Shown here piece by piece: positions 45,601 through 59,300 of a DNA stretch of 64,000 nucleotides. The stretch is from Aradus depressus (Eukaryota; Arthropoda; Insecta; Hemiptera; Aradidae). Within the stretch, counting starts at the first letter, position 1, and the number at the start of each line of letters is the position of its first letter. The stretch covers positions 28,219,489-28,283,488 of the forward strand of contig OY759224.1 of NCBI GenBank assembly GCA_963662175.1. The letters run 5' to 3'. Position numbers and translations under genes: made by a program. Under the pieces are notes generated by a model. The model was not told the DNA's origin and did no database searches. It saw only the letters and a program-made list of their open reading frames with translations.

Positions 45601-48600
45601 TTATTAATATATATTCATTAGTTTTGCTACTATATCGATATTTAACCAAAAATCTTAAAACTTAAATATCTCGAAATGAACTTTTTGTGGGTTAACACAT
45701 AAGCAGAACATCGTCCATACATATTGAGAACAATATTTAAAAAAAAAATACATTTTCTTTATTTTTACTCCTAAAGATACTTTCGGTTCCCTCCCATTAA
45801 GTTTTTACACTGTCGTCAATCCTCCACTAACTCAAACTTGAAGTAATAGACCCCATTCTACTGCGCCAAAGTAGATAATTTCCTCGGCAACCAAAATACA
45901 GACATACAAGGTTATATAAGGACACCACCTCCTGTATACATACTAGGTATGACCTGCGGCACAGTCTTCTTGGGCTCCATTGACTGAACCACAACGGGAT
46001 GAGGTGCTCTGAAGAGCTGTTTGGGCATCTGACCATACATTCGGACCATGGTCTGCCAGGCCTCTCTCAGTAGAGGATCTGTTATAGACTCAGGATCGAA
46101 TCCATAGTATGTGGCAGGATGAAAGACATTGATAGACTCCACAGCCGCCTTCCCCACCTGTTTGTAGCCGAAGACTAGGTCTATCCAGTGGGGAAGGTAC
46201 TCACGGACATGGTCCGACTCTAACGCTTGTCTGAAAAAATACATGTCATATATAGTACGTTTCAAATTTTCGTTTTTTTGGCCACATCACACATATAAAT
46301 AGAGTATATAAGGAAAATATATAAATAAATATAAATAAAAGACAATATAAGGAAATACTAATGACCATGGGTCTACGAAAATTACATAAGATGCTAGGGG
46401 ATGACAACTATCCGCAATGAAATCAAGTCGCCTCATCGAAATAATTTAATCATTTGTACGGTGTCAAAAATCTAAGCCATTGAACGTCGACAAATAAAAT
46501 TATTCTACTCTATGTAAATATATAATTTTTTTATAGTATCAAGTTAATTTAATATACCTTACTTATGTAATATTTCAATATTGGTAATTGAGGCAATCAA
46601 GGTTTTATATTTTAAACAATATTTTCTTTGTTTCATTTCAGACGTTTCGACGCTCTAGTCATTATCACTTCTAAATACAGAATGATATATAAAATTACTA
46701 TTCCAATCATGTATTATATACAATTTTCAATTTCACCTTTACATCTTCGATTTATTAGAATATTATTAGATTATTTACAGCTATGACTTCCTCGTCCTCA
46801 TGGAAGAGGAGGGGGGGGGGGGGGGGGGGGCGATGCACTTTAAATGAAATGACAAAAGAGTACAAGAATCACCCTCTATTCTACAGTTGACTTACATAGG
46901 GGCTCCTAAATCTTCATATTAAATTTTTTGTCGATAAATTCATTACGTTATTAGGGTTTTTGAATTGAGGACCCCTCATTGGTTACGTCCTCATTGGGTT
47001 TAGAAAAAATTTAGTATGAGGTTTCAGAAGCCTCTATATAAGTCAACTATTAATTATTTACCCAAACAATTGATTGGTTTTAAAAAAGGAGAGCGAGAGA
47101 GCAAAAACTTTATTGATTAATTCGTTTTGGATATGTATTGATTTTTTTTCAATTGACAAAAGTTAATTAAGTTGTATAATAGTGTAATACATACCTGTGG
47201 ATAAGAATAAAAAGTCGAGAGTTGAGAGCCCAAGGGGGAAGAATGATGTCATTAACAGGCTCGCCATTTTGTCTAGTGCCAAAATCAAAATCTTCCGAAT
47301 TACAGAGAAATTCAGGAAGTGTGAAAAACTCTGGAATCATTTCTTTGACGTCAGTCGCTGACTCTGAACTGGTCAGTCGCCAAGTGGTATGGAGAGAGTG
47401 GAAAGTTCGATCCGGCCAGTCGAAGTTTTTATCCTAAAAACATTTTTAAAAAACAAAATTTAATACCTTTATGGTGGGAGGGAGGAGTCGGTTGTTTGTC
47501 TGTCAGTCTGTCGCAGCCTCATTGCGAACCGTTTAACGTACTTGAAATTTTGATGAGAGATGCGTCTTGCGAATCCGCAGACAATGCTAAAGTAAAATTT
47601 AGGGGAAGTGGAAGACAAAGAGTTTTAGCGGTTATTAGAATGAAAGTCAAAAAAACATTGTTTTTAATATATAAATGTATTTTGGATATCAAATGAAAAC
47701 TGGCAAAGAACTGATTCTAAATATGTATAATTTTATATAATAATATATCATTACAGCATCACTTCTCCTGTCTATTTTTTGTCTTCTCAAGAAATAGCAA
47801 TTATAATATATAATATAAGGAATAGTTAACATGAAGAACAGATGTATTGTAGACATCTTATAGACACAAAAAAATGGGAGAAGTGTTGTAATAATATATT
47901 ATGTATGAATTAAAAATTTCCTTACACAATCTAAAATATATATTTTTGCTTTATCGAGTTTTGAGAAAAACTGCCTAAAATGTATGTATATTGGAGCGTA
48001 CATGGAGAGAAAGACCACATGCAGGCAGTCGAAGATGTTTCTGAGAAGGGAGTCCAGAGTTCTGAAAGACGGGATCCTGAACCTCAAAAGGAACGAGCTT
48101 CGGCAACTAACTGGAGTTCTCACAGAACAGGGTCCGTTCAATAGAAACATACACACTGTGATAGTCAAGGACAGTCCTACCTGCGATAGTTGTGGGGAAG
48201 AAGACAAAACGGCGGCACACTTCCTGGGCATCTGCTCGGGATATGCGCGAATGAGATTCCGCATCTTTGGTGGGGATGCAATTGCAGAGGAGGACTTTAG
48301 AAGATTGGACTATGAGACCATTCTCAGGTTCATTAAGAAAACTGGGAGACTGAGCACTTCATGAAGGGCTTGGTTCAGGTAGTATAAGTATAAACATACA
48401 GTTAATATAATAAGGGGGAAGCCCAGCGCTTCCAGGGAAGGGATAAGAGACCTGGATGCTTAGGTCCCTAGATGTAAAACACCAGCCCACCATATATATA
48501 TATATATATATATATCCCCTTGCATTTCTTCTGAATCTGCTAAACCAAAAAATTTCGATATATATATATATTATCTATTGATATATAAGCCAGAGGTTCA

Positions 48601-51600
48601 AATTACTATGAACAATAATCATAATGAGGGTACCACATATTAAAGACAGAAAAGATTTTAGTTTCAAAAAATTCTGTACACCATGAAGGATACTTTGAAG
48701 TTTAAGTACATAAATATTACATAGAAAAACTTTGCTAAAGTATAACTCGATTTTTTTTTTAATATGCCCCGAAGTGTCTTTATTGCAAAAAATTTGTTCG
48801 TCTGTTTGTCAACACGATTCTGGTCAAACTAGGCTATTACATGGATCGAAACAAAATTATGGTAGGATGTTCGACATCCTATGTAGAAAGACTCCTATTG
48901 TTTTGGGACAAAATAGTCGCAGGCGCAGAATAAAAATAAAATAAAACGGTATACTTTTCATAACAATTTCTTTCAAATTTGTAATTCAAACAAAAATAAA
49001 ATTTCAAAAATAAAACTATAATATACCTGATAGCTGAGGAACATCTTGGTGAAGGGTGGGAGTCTTACAAGAAAATGGAGAACCACCCCCGAGTTGGAGT
49101 AGTGGGAACAGTAGTGGTAAGGTTCTTGGTTGTAGGATATCTCATTTGTGGCGTCCGTCTTCAGATACTAGAAAAAAAATATATATGAAAATTAATAAAT
49201 TGTAATTTTACCTTTTCAATTTAATTTTCAAATTGTTTAGTTAGTTATTGTGACTCGTTCGGTCATATCGCCTACTACCAGAGCGCTCTTTCATCGCTCT
49301 GAAAATGAGCCCAACTCTACTCTGGGAGTCCTAAATTTTGTCTATCATAAACTTTTATTCACCTAGGGTAGGGTTCATTAACGAGTAACTGACATCGTAC
49401 AGCCTCGAGACCAACGCTGTTCGGCGAGCTAATATTTTTTTTTTCACTTCCAAAATAAAAAAACCTAAGAGCCTCATTCAAATTTCGAACCCGCGATCTT
49501 GAACTCAGTAAGCAAGCATAGTATCTCTAACTACGGGCACCCTCTTCAAATTGTTATACTTATATATGTTCTTTGACATGCCTTATTTCCAAAACATGCA
49601 AAAAATAGTTTACGGGCTGAAATATTTTTTTTTCTCATTTTGACTTGTTTATATGTTTCTGAATAGTTATTGTGACTCGTTCGCACTGGCGATATGACCT
49701 TGTAGTTTATCGCCTACTACCAGAGCGCTCTTTCGTCGCTCTGAACATACGCCCGACTCTATTAGGGGAGTCTTAAATTTTGCCTACCGTAAACTTTTAT
49801 TTATTTACAGTAGGGTTCTTTAACGAGTACCTCACATCGTACAGTCTCCAGACCAACGCCTTATATCCAAAACATGCAATAAAAAGGGAGTTTACTGGCT
49901 GAAATGTTTTTTTTTATTTTGACTTGTTTATATGTTCCTGAATAATTAGTTATTGCGATTCATGTCCGAGCTACCAGACTACTACTACCAGAGCGCTCTT
50001 TCGTCACTCTGGTGGACATGAGCTCGATTCTACTCCTAAATTTTGCCTTACTATGTTTATTCACCTTGAGTAGGGTGTCTTCAATGAGTATCTGATATCG
50101 TACAGGCTCGAGACCATCACTCAATGTCCCATCCGTGCTCAAGGTTTTTTTACACCCCAAATAAAAAATCTAAAGCGAGTTTCGAACCAGTCAGTAAGCA
50201 AGAGGCTTCTGAGATTAATATTTTGAATATTTCTTTTTAACGTTTTGTCTTCTTATTTTGACTTGCTAAAAAAATACGTTCCTGAAGTTTGGTCTAACGT
50301 ATTTATTATATAACTAACATAGTGTAACAATAAGTATTACTTACGTTATAATTATTGATATAATGCTGTTCATTTTTCCTTTCTTGAATGGCCATCGGTT
50401 TCATTAAGTTCCTGGGAACATAATAAAATTAAATAAAACAATTATAGAAAAGGCAAAATAAAAGTTAGGGAAAATAGTATTTATTTATTGGAAAGATTTC
50501 AGTTATATTTAGGGAAAATTCATGTAGTCAGAAAGATATTACATGAATACTCAAACAAAAAATAAATAAAACAAACTTCTTTTTTGAAATATTGTCTATT
50601 CCACTAAAGATATTTATAAAAATAAAACTACCGGTTTCGGCCTCACACTAGGTCTAGTTATGAACTATTATTTTGACTTGTTAGTTATGAACTATTATTT
50701 TGACAGTTCATAACTAGACCTGACGATGGTGTAAGGCCGAAACCGGTAATTTTATTTTTATAAATATCTTTAGTGGAATAGACAATATTTCAAAAAATAA
50801 GTTTGTTTCATTTATTTATTACAAATTCCACAATATGTCCGCGTTCCTCAACTTAGAAGTACTCAAACAAAAGTCAATATTTCCACTACATTGGACAGAT
50901 TATACGAATCGAATCTTAGTATAGGAAGAAATACCGTCCTATTTGTGAGAGGGATAGACAGATGGAGTATAAGAGGTCCAACAGAGAACTGTACACAAGA
51001 GTCCGAACTTAGTGGCCTCAGGAAGGAGGAGTTTGTAAGAGCAGAAGAGTATATGGCGGAAGGATGTGTGTTAGGAAGACCTTAGGGTGAGACTAGCGAA
51101 GGAATGTCGACCGGTTTCCGAGATACATGCCGAAAACCATCTTGAAATGTAGTTTTGAAACACATATTTTCAGACGTTTCCTTGATTTACTCGAAAACGG
51201 TTAGTCCTATCGAGAAATGGATTCTTACAAAAATTGTTCCTTATAAAATTTCCAATCGTTAATAACTCCTCAAATTTGAGGTAGGATCAATAGACAAAAG
51301 TTATAGCGCCCCGAAAAATGTAAACTTTAAGAAATATAATTTTGAAATCGTAACTTATGCAACGAACTTTAAAATATGGTTTTGTATTGGTAGTTTTTTT
51401 TGAAAAATTAAGAAAAATATGTGTGACATGACCATTACAGGATTTTATACCAACAACGCTTACAGATCATTCTCTCTCCCCCTCCCCTTCTCAAAATCAT
51501 TTCATTTTGTCTCTTTGTACAGCGCATCTTGAGAGTAGACATTCTTATACCCAGTAATGCCAGTATGAAATAATTTTGTGAAGGGGGAAGAGAGTGATGT

Positions 51601-53219
51601 GTAAGCGTGGTTGGTATAAAAAAGTCCTATAATGGCCACACAATTTTTATTTTTTCTTGATTAGATGAGTAATGTTTGAGTACCTATATGAGGTCGGGTC
51701 ATCTAGATCGAGCGATTGACTAGTATAGTCGGCCAGTATGAAGGGGAGTACAGGATACTGCATCAAATCGTTGTAGGACCGTCCTGAGAGAGTGTTCAGC
51801 ACGCCCAGGTACTGCCAGTTGGTGAGATGGCCTTCTCTCCACAATTCCACTGCATCCACCAGAGGTTCGCTGGCCACTCGGTTGCAAAGTTCGCAGTCGA
51901 GCAGCGCTCCCATGAACGCATCACGTTCCTTGGACAAAAAAATAAGTAACTCAAAAATGACAAGTCTATTGCAAAATAGAAGTATCCTATAGTCAAAGAA
52001 AACAAGAGGTTAGACAGGGAAAACTTTACAAGAAATAATAGATAATCAAGAAATAATTCCACCTCAAAAATCAATAGACGTTTTGGCCATTGGTTGGCAT
52101 AAATGCAGTGAAATATTTTAAAATAAATAATAATTAGATATATTAAAAATCATTAAATTTAAAACTTAAAAAACCTTGGCCTTATAAACATTTGAGCTCG
52201 AACTCCAAGTCTCTAGCTGTAATAGAGGCCGAGATCCCTATACAGACTCTGATGAAACCTGAACATCTTGGAAATGGCATACCCGATTTCCACCAAACGT
52301 GGCTAAGAACCATCTCGCAAATACAAAAAAAAAACGCTTTGAAGAACCATCTCGCAAATACCAGCTTTTGAAACAAAAAAAACGATTTGAAATCGGTTCA
52401 GCCGCCAGTCACTCCTCCTTTTTCGTCGGGGGTTAAAAACATTATTAATATATAACTCTCTCAAAAAATGGAATATATTTGAAAAGAAAATTGAAAAAGA
52501 ATATACATAGAGTACAAAAGGCTTCTTTCAGCTCAAGATGAAACATTAACAGTGAGACGAAACTTCTCGCAACAAAATAAAGTGTAAGATTCAAAGTCTT
52601 AGTTACCTTCGTGGTCTCAAATGCCATAAAAAATGTCTTCCCATTAAGTAGAAATATCTCTAAAGCTCGCTCCTGAAGCTCGAACCGCCGTCGATGTAAC
52701 TCTTTAATTTGGTCGAACAGCCATTCCTGCAAAATATGTAAAATAGAAATAAATAGAATACACAGTTAGAAGGAACGTATAGGTAAGAATGTGTATCGAA
52801 AGGGAAATTGGGTCACGATATCGATATGTGGTAATTTCGAGTTAGTTATTGTGACTCATACCCGGGCATTAACTACAAGGTTGTATCGCCTACTACCAGA
52901 GAGCTCTTTCGTCGCTCTAGTGTATATGAGCCCGACTGTACTATGGGAGTCCTAAATTTCGCCTACCCTAAATTTTCTATTCTTTTAGAATAGGGGTTAT
53001 TAACGAGAACGTGACATTGGCTCAAGACGGACCATCGCTTAACGTCCCATGTAAATGAGACGCCATGCTCAAAGTTCGTATACTTAGCAGGCAAACGAAC
53101 TAAGGGCCTCGGCCGGGTTCTGAACCCGCGATCTTGAGCACAGTGAGCAAGCATGCTACCTCTGAGGTACCGTGGCCCTCTTTGATTATGTTCTCTCATT
53201 TTATTAGAAAGTGAATAAC

Positions 53220-53286
<67 letters not shown>

Positions 53287-53290
53287 TATA

Positions 53291-53326
<36 letters not shown>

Positions 53327-56300
53327 TTAGAAATTGCAGTTTCGAGAGAAATTAGTAGTTGGCAGAGAGGAGAATGATAAGATGGCGTATTAATTTTAAA
53401 TGAGAGGGCGCCGGTAGCTCAGTGGTATGCGTGCTTGACTTCTGAGCTCAAGGTCGTGGGTTCGTAACCCGACCGAGGCCCTTAGTTTATTTTATCTGGG
53501 AGGTAAAATAAACTTAAGCACGCCGTCCTTCGGATGGGACGTTAAGCGATGGTCCCGAGCCTATACGATGTCAGGTACTCGTTAAAGATCCCTACCCTAG
53601 ATGAATAAAAATTTAGGGTAGGCAAAATTTAGGACTCCCACAGTAGAGTCGGGCTCATGTCCACCAGAGTGACGAAAGAGCGCTCTGGTAGTAGGCGATA
53701 TGACCTCGTTGTTAAAGCCCGGGCATGAGTCATAAAACCTAACCTAAATTTTAAATGATTTATATTATGTGAAAATATCTTCTGTTAAAACACAGAAAAA
53801 AATAAATACTGTAATATCAATATAGTAAATTTCGATATTATTGGTATATCTAGTGTCTGTCCGCATCTCTATACTACGGTAATAACTACCTTAGTATTAT
53901 CTCCGGAGCTGGGTACAAAGTAGAGGGAGCATCCTCCAATGAGCAGCTCGCCAGGATCCTCCCTGTCCGGTGTAATCACACTCGCCTTGCACATATGTCG
54001 GATCTTAGCGTTCGTGTGGAGTCGGTCGATCAGAACTGCACTTGTGGAGATGGCACCCTCAAAAAGGAAGCTTAGCACCTCTTTCTTTACCCGCACTGTA
54101 ATGTAAAGCATAAACGTAAGATAGTTTGGGACACTGTAGACTTGTGGTTTTCAAATTGGGAAGCACGCCTCCCCAGGAAAGATGTGAATTGTCTCTCAAT
54201 TATAAATTGTTTTATGTGTATTATACGAACACACAATTCAAGAGATTCGCAGGGACGAGACCTTTACATAGATATTTTATACACAGACGGGTGACGATAA
54301 TTGATTGGACATTTTCGTAAACTAGACAATATAAATGTTAAACAAAGACTTGTACAAGAGCCCGGACCTGATGAAGCAGGGGCTGGGGCATTTACAGAGG
54401 ATGGAGTCAGACAGGATACTGGAGGGACACCCGGGAGGACAAAGAAGAAGAGGTAGACCCCGCTTACGTTGGCTGGAGACCTCAGAACGTTGGATGTGAG
54501 AAGATACGAGACGGGAGGGCGAGGATAGAGAAGAATGGAGGCCGAGGATCTACAAGGACCGTAGCGCCAGGGAAATTAAGTAAATGTTAAGTTCTTTGTT
54601 TTTATTTATTTTATAAGCTTTCCATTATATCGACACAGACCGCAAAAATGTATTCAAATAGTTCTATAAGATGCCAGCACATGTCACTGTAAGCTACAGA
54701 CAGCTGCGAAAGTTTGCCAACAGACTTCATGGCATGTCAGAACCATTATCAAACTTGTTGTTCACAGTTTAATTTAAGTAAAATGTCAAGAGGCTGGATG
54801 GCCAATCCTTCGTATTTATCATAACTTTGATGGGAGCCAGGGCAATTTGAAGCTTTTAAATATAGACATTATTTTTCCATAAAATTGTTTCATTGCTTGT
54901 GTTTGTGTTCAATATGCATTTTTTAGTCTCAAGGTCTTAAAAAAATGCACTCACACTGAAGTTAGTGCGAGAATCAACGGGAAGTGTGTAGGAGAGGAAA
55001 GCAAAACGTTTAAGAACCACTGCTATGGTCGTGTTCCCTCTGAGGATCTAACCAGGTCGCGCTACGCACGAAATTAACGTTTCCTTGTGATATGGGATAA
55101 ACCTTTTCGAAAATTGTGACAATATGGTGCTATTTATAGCCAAAAGAGCCATTAGTTAGTGTAAATCTTCTTTAGAATAAAGTAACATTAACATGAGAAC
55201 TTGCATCTACTGTTCAAATGTACCATTACTGCACCCATTACATATAAAGATAGTTGATCTGGTACATACCTCGACTGGAACTATTTCTGAAATACTTGTT
55301 ATCCAGGTCCAAATGGCATCTCCTTAGTCGGTTCCTCACTCTGGCGGGACCTTCTGTCGGATCAAGCTCCCAAGAACTAGAACAATAATAAACTAAAATT
55401 ACTTTTGGGTTGTGTAATGAGATTCTAAATTTGTATATAATACTCGTATATTTATCACAACTACATTTGTCAATTTATTTTTTGTTTATACAGACGATTC
55501 GGGAAGCCTTCCGTGGCTTCCTTCAAATCCTCTCTGTTCCAATTCCTCTTCCATATACAATACTCTCCCTCCGATTATCCTTTCATTCCCCTTCCTTTGT
55601 ATTTTCTTACATTTACTATCAATTCTTACTATCTCTGCTGTATTTAGTTTATTTATTCAATTCATTTTAGTATTGCATCTAATTAATATTATTTCAAACC
55701 GTCTGGACATCCTCATCTTTTTAATGCATCTATTTTTCGTCTTTGTATTATATATCTATTTTCCATTTAGTTAAAGTGTTAATGTAAATATTTATCTATT
55801 TTTTTTTCATCTATTTATATGTATACTAGCAGTAATACCCCATGTTGCCCGGGGAACTTTGACTTTTTCTCCTAATATCTCTCATTCGAATCGTATTCAA
55901 TTCTTCAACAGTACATTCATGATGTTATATTTTTCAATTATTTAATTGAAATAAGGCTTATAGTCCTTCAACGGCAGACACTCCAGCTAGTATCTGCTTT
56001 GCAGCGGCGGATACCCCACCTATTAAGTGTTTAGAACCCCTGGGCACTACAGCTAGCAGGGCAAAACAGCTAATACGTACTTACGCAGGCTGGGTACCAC
56101 AGCTATTACGTAGTTAGGAACGCCGGTAGCTCAGTGGTATGCGTGCTTGACTTCTGAGCTCAAGGTCGTGGGTTCGTAGCCCGACCGAGGCCCTTAGTTT
56201 ATTTTATCTGGGAGGTAAAATAAACTTAAGCACGCCGTCCTTCGGATGGGACGTTAAGCGATGGTCCCGAGCCTGTACGATGTCAGGTACTCGTTAAAGA

Positions 56301-59300
56301 CCCCTACCCTAGATGAATAAAAATTTAGGGTAGGCAAAATTTAGGACTCCCACAGTAGAGTCGGGCTCATGTCCACCAGAGTGACGAAAGAGCGCTCTGG
56401 TAGTAGGCGATATGACCTCGTAGTTAAAGCCCGGGCATGAGTCATAAAACCTAACCTAAGTTAGGAACGCAGTGTACCACAGCTAGTACGTAGTTAAGAA
56501 CGCTGGGTACCACAGCTAGTACGTGGTTAGGAACACTGGGAACCTTAGCTAGTATGTGCCTTGCAATTGATCAATTCTCTTCGTTTTCATCTATTTATTA
56601 TTGTACGCTACTCTCCACAGTAGCACCAATTTAAGTTTTATTGTTTTGTTTATTTTTCTTTTTAGAGCTAACTGATATTTTATTTTATTGTTCCTTTCTC
56701 TTTGACTTTCATGTATTTATTCTTAGGGGACTTCGATCCCAGAAAAAATTTATTTTCATTTCATCAGCAGAATCTATAATTTCTTTGTTCAAAATCTTCT
56801 TCTTACAGAACATATTTATTTAGCTATGGTAAATATATTACGTATAAATTAAAATGTTATTAAAAAAAATAAAGTAGTTTCTTAATCAACCTCCCTTCTT
56901 TTTTAAACCATGTTGTTAGTGGTTACCAGTTTTTTTTTCTTATTGGTTACTGTTATGGGTGTGCCTAAAACCTCCTAAATACCAAGATTTGGTAAAAATC
57001 ATCGAAATCGATTCAGGGATTTCCAAGATAATCGCGGACATGGCCCACATAATACAAGACAGAAAACCTTTTTTCTTTAAGTGACAGAATAAACTGAAGG
57101 ATAAATAGCTGCGAAAAGAAAAATATACTTTATTCTTGAAAATATTCATCAATGAATTGCTATAATTGTTTATTTGTCAGAATTGAGGAGTGTGCACTGA
57201 AAATCCCCTTTGATAAAAAATGAGAAGCCCTTATTTTTGCTAACAAATTATGTCTGTATGGTTAGAAGTTGTGTAGAGGAAGGGCTACTCGACACAAGGT
57301 AATACAGGTGACTGCGTAAGGGACAAAATTGTTATTTAGTGAATATGCCAAGAAAATAAATGTGAGTCAATATTTAATATTCAAGATTCTTTGGCGACCC
57401 TAAAGAAGCGATGCCAACGGCAAGATTGGCGAACCAGTTTTCCTTACTTAGGGTATGCCTGAGGGAAGTGCCAGACGGCCCCCTGGTGAGACAGAGAAGC
57501 CACCACCTCTCTCCATTTGAAGGCAGCCTGTACCTTGGTACCAAACCCATTCTTGATACTCTCCATCAGCAGTTTCCTCTGGTGGCTCTGGTTGGCTTCC
57601 ACCTCTTTGGTCACACCCATAGCTCGCTCGGCAACCTCCTTCACCAGTCCCTCGTATCGGTACACCACTCTGAAATCATTAAACGTTAATAACAATGGAA
57701 ACTCGAGGAATGAGAGTAACATAAATGAAAAATTATTTTAAGCTTTAATATACAAAATTAGCGAACATTTTTCTCAATAATTCAGATTTTGACAAAGAGA
57801 TCAACTTCAATTGTGGTTGAAACAAAACTTTTTTGAAAGTGCTCTTTGGGCAACTAAAGAAAAAGTCTTTAATTATACTTTTTTTTTAGGTTTTCCTATG
57901 TCTCCAGTGTTTAAATGCAGATACAACTCTAACTTTTAAAGTGAAGATTATTAAATATTTTGCAAGAAGCCAGCTTATAGGCAGGGCAGCATCATTTGAA
58001 GACACAGTAAGGAGTGGCTGACAAGTCCAACAGTTGAAGAGACATAGTCAGACAAATTTTTAATTTTTATTTTCTGGCATAGACGAGCCTTTATGATAGT
58101 TTCTGAGAGTCAAAAACGTTTTGATCTTTAATTTCAAAATTTCCTTCAGATCTTTACGTCCCTTGAATCCTTGACACATGAAACTTATAAGAATGTTAAA
58201 AATTACAGAACTCAAGAACTACAAATCCGATTTTTAAGAAACTTCGTATATAAGTTCGGTTTGGCATGTAGATGGTCCCATTTAAAAGGGTGGTTAACCA
58301 GCAATGATTTTTGGAAAACTACTTTTCTGAAATGGATATTTTATCACAAAATTTGCATTGACAAAAACTTTTTCTCTCAACAGAAAACAGGTAATGAAAT
58401 CAATACTATTTTAATAACTCAAATGATAAAAAAACTAACTTATGTATTTGGGTGAGGTGTTGTGAGCGCCAGGATTCCCGTACCAGAGCGGCCTCAGCCG
58501 CTGCCTCCACAGCCGCCTCCTTAGCTTCTGTCTCTCCAGTGACCACCCCCAGCACGTAGCCATTACACCATTCCTCCAGTTTGGCTCCGAACTCGTCCAG
58601 GGCATGGCGGTCCCTTGGATCGCAAGAGTCTCCAAAACGAAGCTCCCATAGGTAGTGGGCCAGAGTCTTCTCCAACTGCAACACAATATAAGATTATAAT
58701 ATCTACTGTACGTAAACGTGAGAATCAGAGGTTCACAATTTTTCTTTCGATCTTGGACCAAGCCAGAAATTGAGGACAAAATTAATCATTTGAATAGTTT
58801 AGTGTACATATACAAATTGTACCCTTCACGTGAACGAGGAGTTGGTCTATCATTCATAGATCAATGAAGAATATTGTTATCTTAATAGTCTCTCCTCTAA
58901 GAACAATAACCTAACAAGTAAATATATTTATGAGCAACATAAATAATAATAGTAAAAAGATAAGATGAGATATAAATGATAAATATAATAGAAAAGAGGG
59001 CGCCGGTAGCTCAGTGGTATGCGTACTTGTCTTCTGAGCTCAAGAACGTGGGTTCGAAACCCGACCGAGGCCCTTAGTTTATTTTATCTGGGAGGTAAAA
59101 TAAACTTAAGCACGCCGTCCTTCGGATGGAACGTTAAGCGATGGTCCCGAGCCTGTACGATGTCAGATACTCGTTAAAGACCCCTACCCTAGGTGAATAA
59201 AAATTTAGGACTCCCAGAGTAGAGTCGGGCTCATGTCCACCAGAGTGACGAAAGAGCGCTCTGTTACAAGGCGATATGACCTCGTAGTTAAAGCCCGGGC

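Larger units (their letters stand above)
45944..51928 (-). other. LYST: LYST BEACH domain exons
   Basis: Exons 10-14, residues about 513-838. Hallmarks in order: [120 protein letters not shown] and [20 protein letters not shown] followed by VFHPATYYG. The NPLMDLxQYPxFPW-type core motif and the FHP-TYxG motif are intact. Confidence 0.93.
52607..55376 (-). other. LYST: LYST PH-BEACH (PH-like) domain exons
   Basis: Exons 7-9 encode residues about 368-512. They run from [20 protein letters not shown] through a beta-rich segment ([22 protein letters not shown], here quoted only in part as [12 protein letters not shown]) to the C-terminal helix [20 protein letters not shown]. This is the PH-like fold that packs against BEACH domains. 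Exon 9 is exactly 40 codons in phase 0 at both ends. Confidence 0.85.

Noticed and set aside
47984..48364. A 126-aa host gene on the + strand
   Set aside because: Its motifs match LINE ORF2 C-termini, and it is followed by a 3'UTR and TA tail inside a LYST intron.
50891..51085. Small protein gene ([19 protein letters not shown])
   Set aside because: It lies in a LYST intron, has no splice or promoter context and no recognised family; likely mobile-element debris.
53407..53480. tRNA gene (also 56120, 58998 and the inverted copies)
   Set aside because: A and B boxes are present but the cloverleaf acceptor stem does not close and the sequence continues into a repeated body with target duplications: a tRNA-derived SINE.
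57955..58035. mariner transposase helix-turn-helix fragment ([13 protein letters not shown])
   Set aside because: Only about 15 residues look similar and there are no inverted ends; too little to support.
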